Below are positions 62,523 through 64,000 of a DNA stretch of 64,000 nt, piece after piece. The stretch is taken from contig CM073325.1 of the NCBI GenBank assembly GCA_037043015.1, positions 7,295,001 through 7,359,000 on the forward strand, given 5' to 3'. The notes below the pieces were generated by a model that was given only the letters and a program-made list of their open reading frames with translations, made no database searches and was not told the DNA's origin. Position 1 is the stretch's first letter, and the number at the start of each line of letters is the position of its first letter. A program made the translations under genes and the position numbers. Origin of the DNA: Bryum argenteum (Eukaryota; Streptophyta; Bryopsida; Bryales; Bryaceae).

Positions 62523-64000
62523 GTTGTACCTACTTGCAACAACCCCCGAAATGCTGCACGATCAGTCATCCATCCATGAAACCTCAAACCCTATATCTGT
62601 TTTTTTTTGTATAGAGAGTTGCAATTCACTCTTAAACGGTTAAAAGTTTAGGACATCCACGTCTCAGCTGCTTTGAACACGATCGACAAGATACCAACAG
62701 AAACTGAAATTTCACGTACAGCACTGGTGCATTCTTTGCTGTATTAAAATTCTTAGTGATCAAATACGAACCGATCTGTTACAAGTGACAATGTGGGGTT
62801 TTTCTTAAAACCAAAACCCAGCAGGCGATTGTTCCAAAACCTGGGTATGAATGATAGTAAACCGAGCTTAAACCCAGAAAGCGATCGTCCCATATACATT
62901 CAAAAAAAGATGCAACTGATCAATATATCAAAAGGGTAAAGAAACAATACTTAATAATCTTCCAAGCAGGATCGCCTCAAGGAATGCAAACTGCTGATCC
63001 CTCGACCCTTGCTTCAAACTGTTGCTGTCCTCGAAATAGAATGAGTAGCAGCTGCATCGCCCGATCTCCAATTGCAAGCTAAGTTGGAATAAAATGGAGA
63101 AGGATCCGAAAAGCGAAGAAGACGCAGGAGGTTGATGGGTCAGTATGAAAAGTCTGCTATTGTTTGTTGTGATTGTTTTATTTGTTGAGGATGGCGATGG
63201 CGGTGGCCCTGTGGGTGTGTGAATGGGCAATATTGTAGCAGTGCGCGGGCCGAGGCAGCGCTACTGTGGTCCTGTGGGCGCGCTCTTGTTGCACCTGTCG
63301 CCCTTTCCCCTTTCAAACTTACAAAACTTACCTGTGGCTGGGACAGAGGTTTTATTCCTCTTGACCTTTTCATGTCTCGTTTTTTCCCAAAGTAAGGAAG
63401 AGTGCTCAAAATGGCTCAAAGGATCAGATTTCCCAATCTGTAATGAAGACAAACTTGAAAGCAATTTTCATTCATGGGGAAAGCAAGTGGATGATCCATC
63501 ATTCTTGGACTTTACTTCAATTTGATCTGAATTTTTGAAGGTGGATTTGTAGGTGTTTCTATGATGGTGCCCTAATTTGACACCCTGTTATGTTTGGGAT
63601 GGGTACATGGTAGTGTTGAAATGTGAAGCTATTGTGTACCTATGATTTGTACTGCTAGCGCTTCATTATTTGTACTGCTTCATTGTTTAGCACTCTTCCT
63701 AAGGTCACAATGAGAAGTGTGAATTTATCCTTGTGAAGCGAGTAAAAGTGTTGTCAAAAACCATAAATTCATGATTGAATATCACATGTTTGTGAAATTG
63801 TCACGGAGGTGTAGCTAAATACTAAGTAGATGTGATGCTCAAAAATTGTTGAATCCCAAATTGGCAAGCTTATTGGGGAGTGGTGAAGGGAATCAGTTTC
63901 AAAAGAGGTGCAAAGTATGTACAAGATTGGACCAATTGAAATAGTAAATTTTGGATTTAACGCGAAAAAATTTTGAATTTTGGAAATGAGAGTGGAACGG
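62523..64000. other. Upstream region of the TrpD2-like gene and spacer
   Basis: The presumed promoter lies just above 62522 on the minus strand. A GC-richer patch at 63120-63300 could be another transcription start, but I see no exon chain in either direction. The last 500 bp are A+T-rich without recognised features. Confidence 0.3.

Overview
The window is nuclear DNA from a streptophyte (a land plant or a charophyte alga). A class III HD-Zip gene, a family known only from this lineage, sits beside many-exon genes with short GT-AG introns and plant-type MITEs and SINEs. A centrin close to the flagellar/basal-body type suggests, but does not prove, a lineage that keeps motile cells rather than an angiosperm. 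I cannot name the species. I see no rRNA gene, tRNA gene, CRISPR array, LTR element or virus-like element.

Seven host genes are supported by exon-by-exon reading. (1) The 3' two thirds of VPS35, the retromer core, 234-4264 (+). (2) Centrin, 7262-8766 (+). (3) PRMT6-type arginine methyltransferase, 12664-16806 (+). (4) Class III HD-Zip transcription factor, 43848-48770 (+), with a miR165/166-type site split by an intron. (5) A RING plus coiled-coil protein, 50541-53526 (-), 3' end unresolved. (6) A DHH/DHHA1 phosphoesterase-like protein, 55262-58011 (+), preceded by tandem exon-like 5' repeats. (7) A TrpD2-like glycosyltransferase-family-3 protein, probably plastid, 58820-62522 (-). The genes have unrelated jobs and form no operon-like unit. 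Genes 4 and 5 converge, 5 and 6 diverge, 6 and 7 converge.

The rest is mobile-element sediment. A 3.46 kb PIF/Harbinger element (21828-25282) keeps both TIRs and a TAA duplication, but its transposase carries a D-to-Y change at the expected second catalytic aspartate and a frameshift. The 4.5-7 kb, 10-21 kb and 25-43 kb regions hold nested MITEs, tRNA-derived SINEs and an ~80-bp minisatellite.

The most notable signal is a set of at least six complete short elements, each bounded by TTAA and starting CCCC(T) or CCCTT. They look like non-autonomous piggyBac-type transposons, which would be unusual in a plant genome. Two are about 95% identical, one is inserted in the end of another family member, and several share an internal motif.
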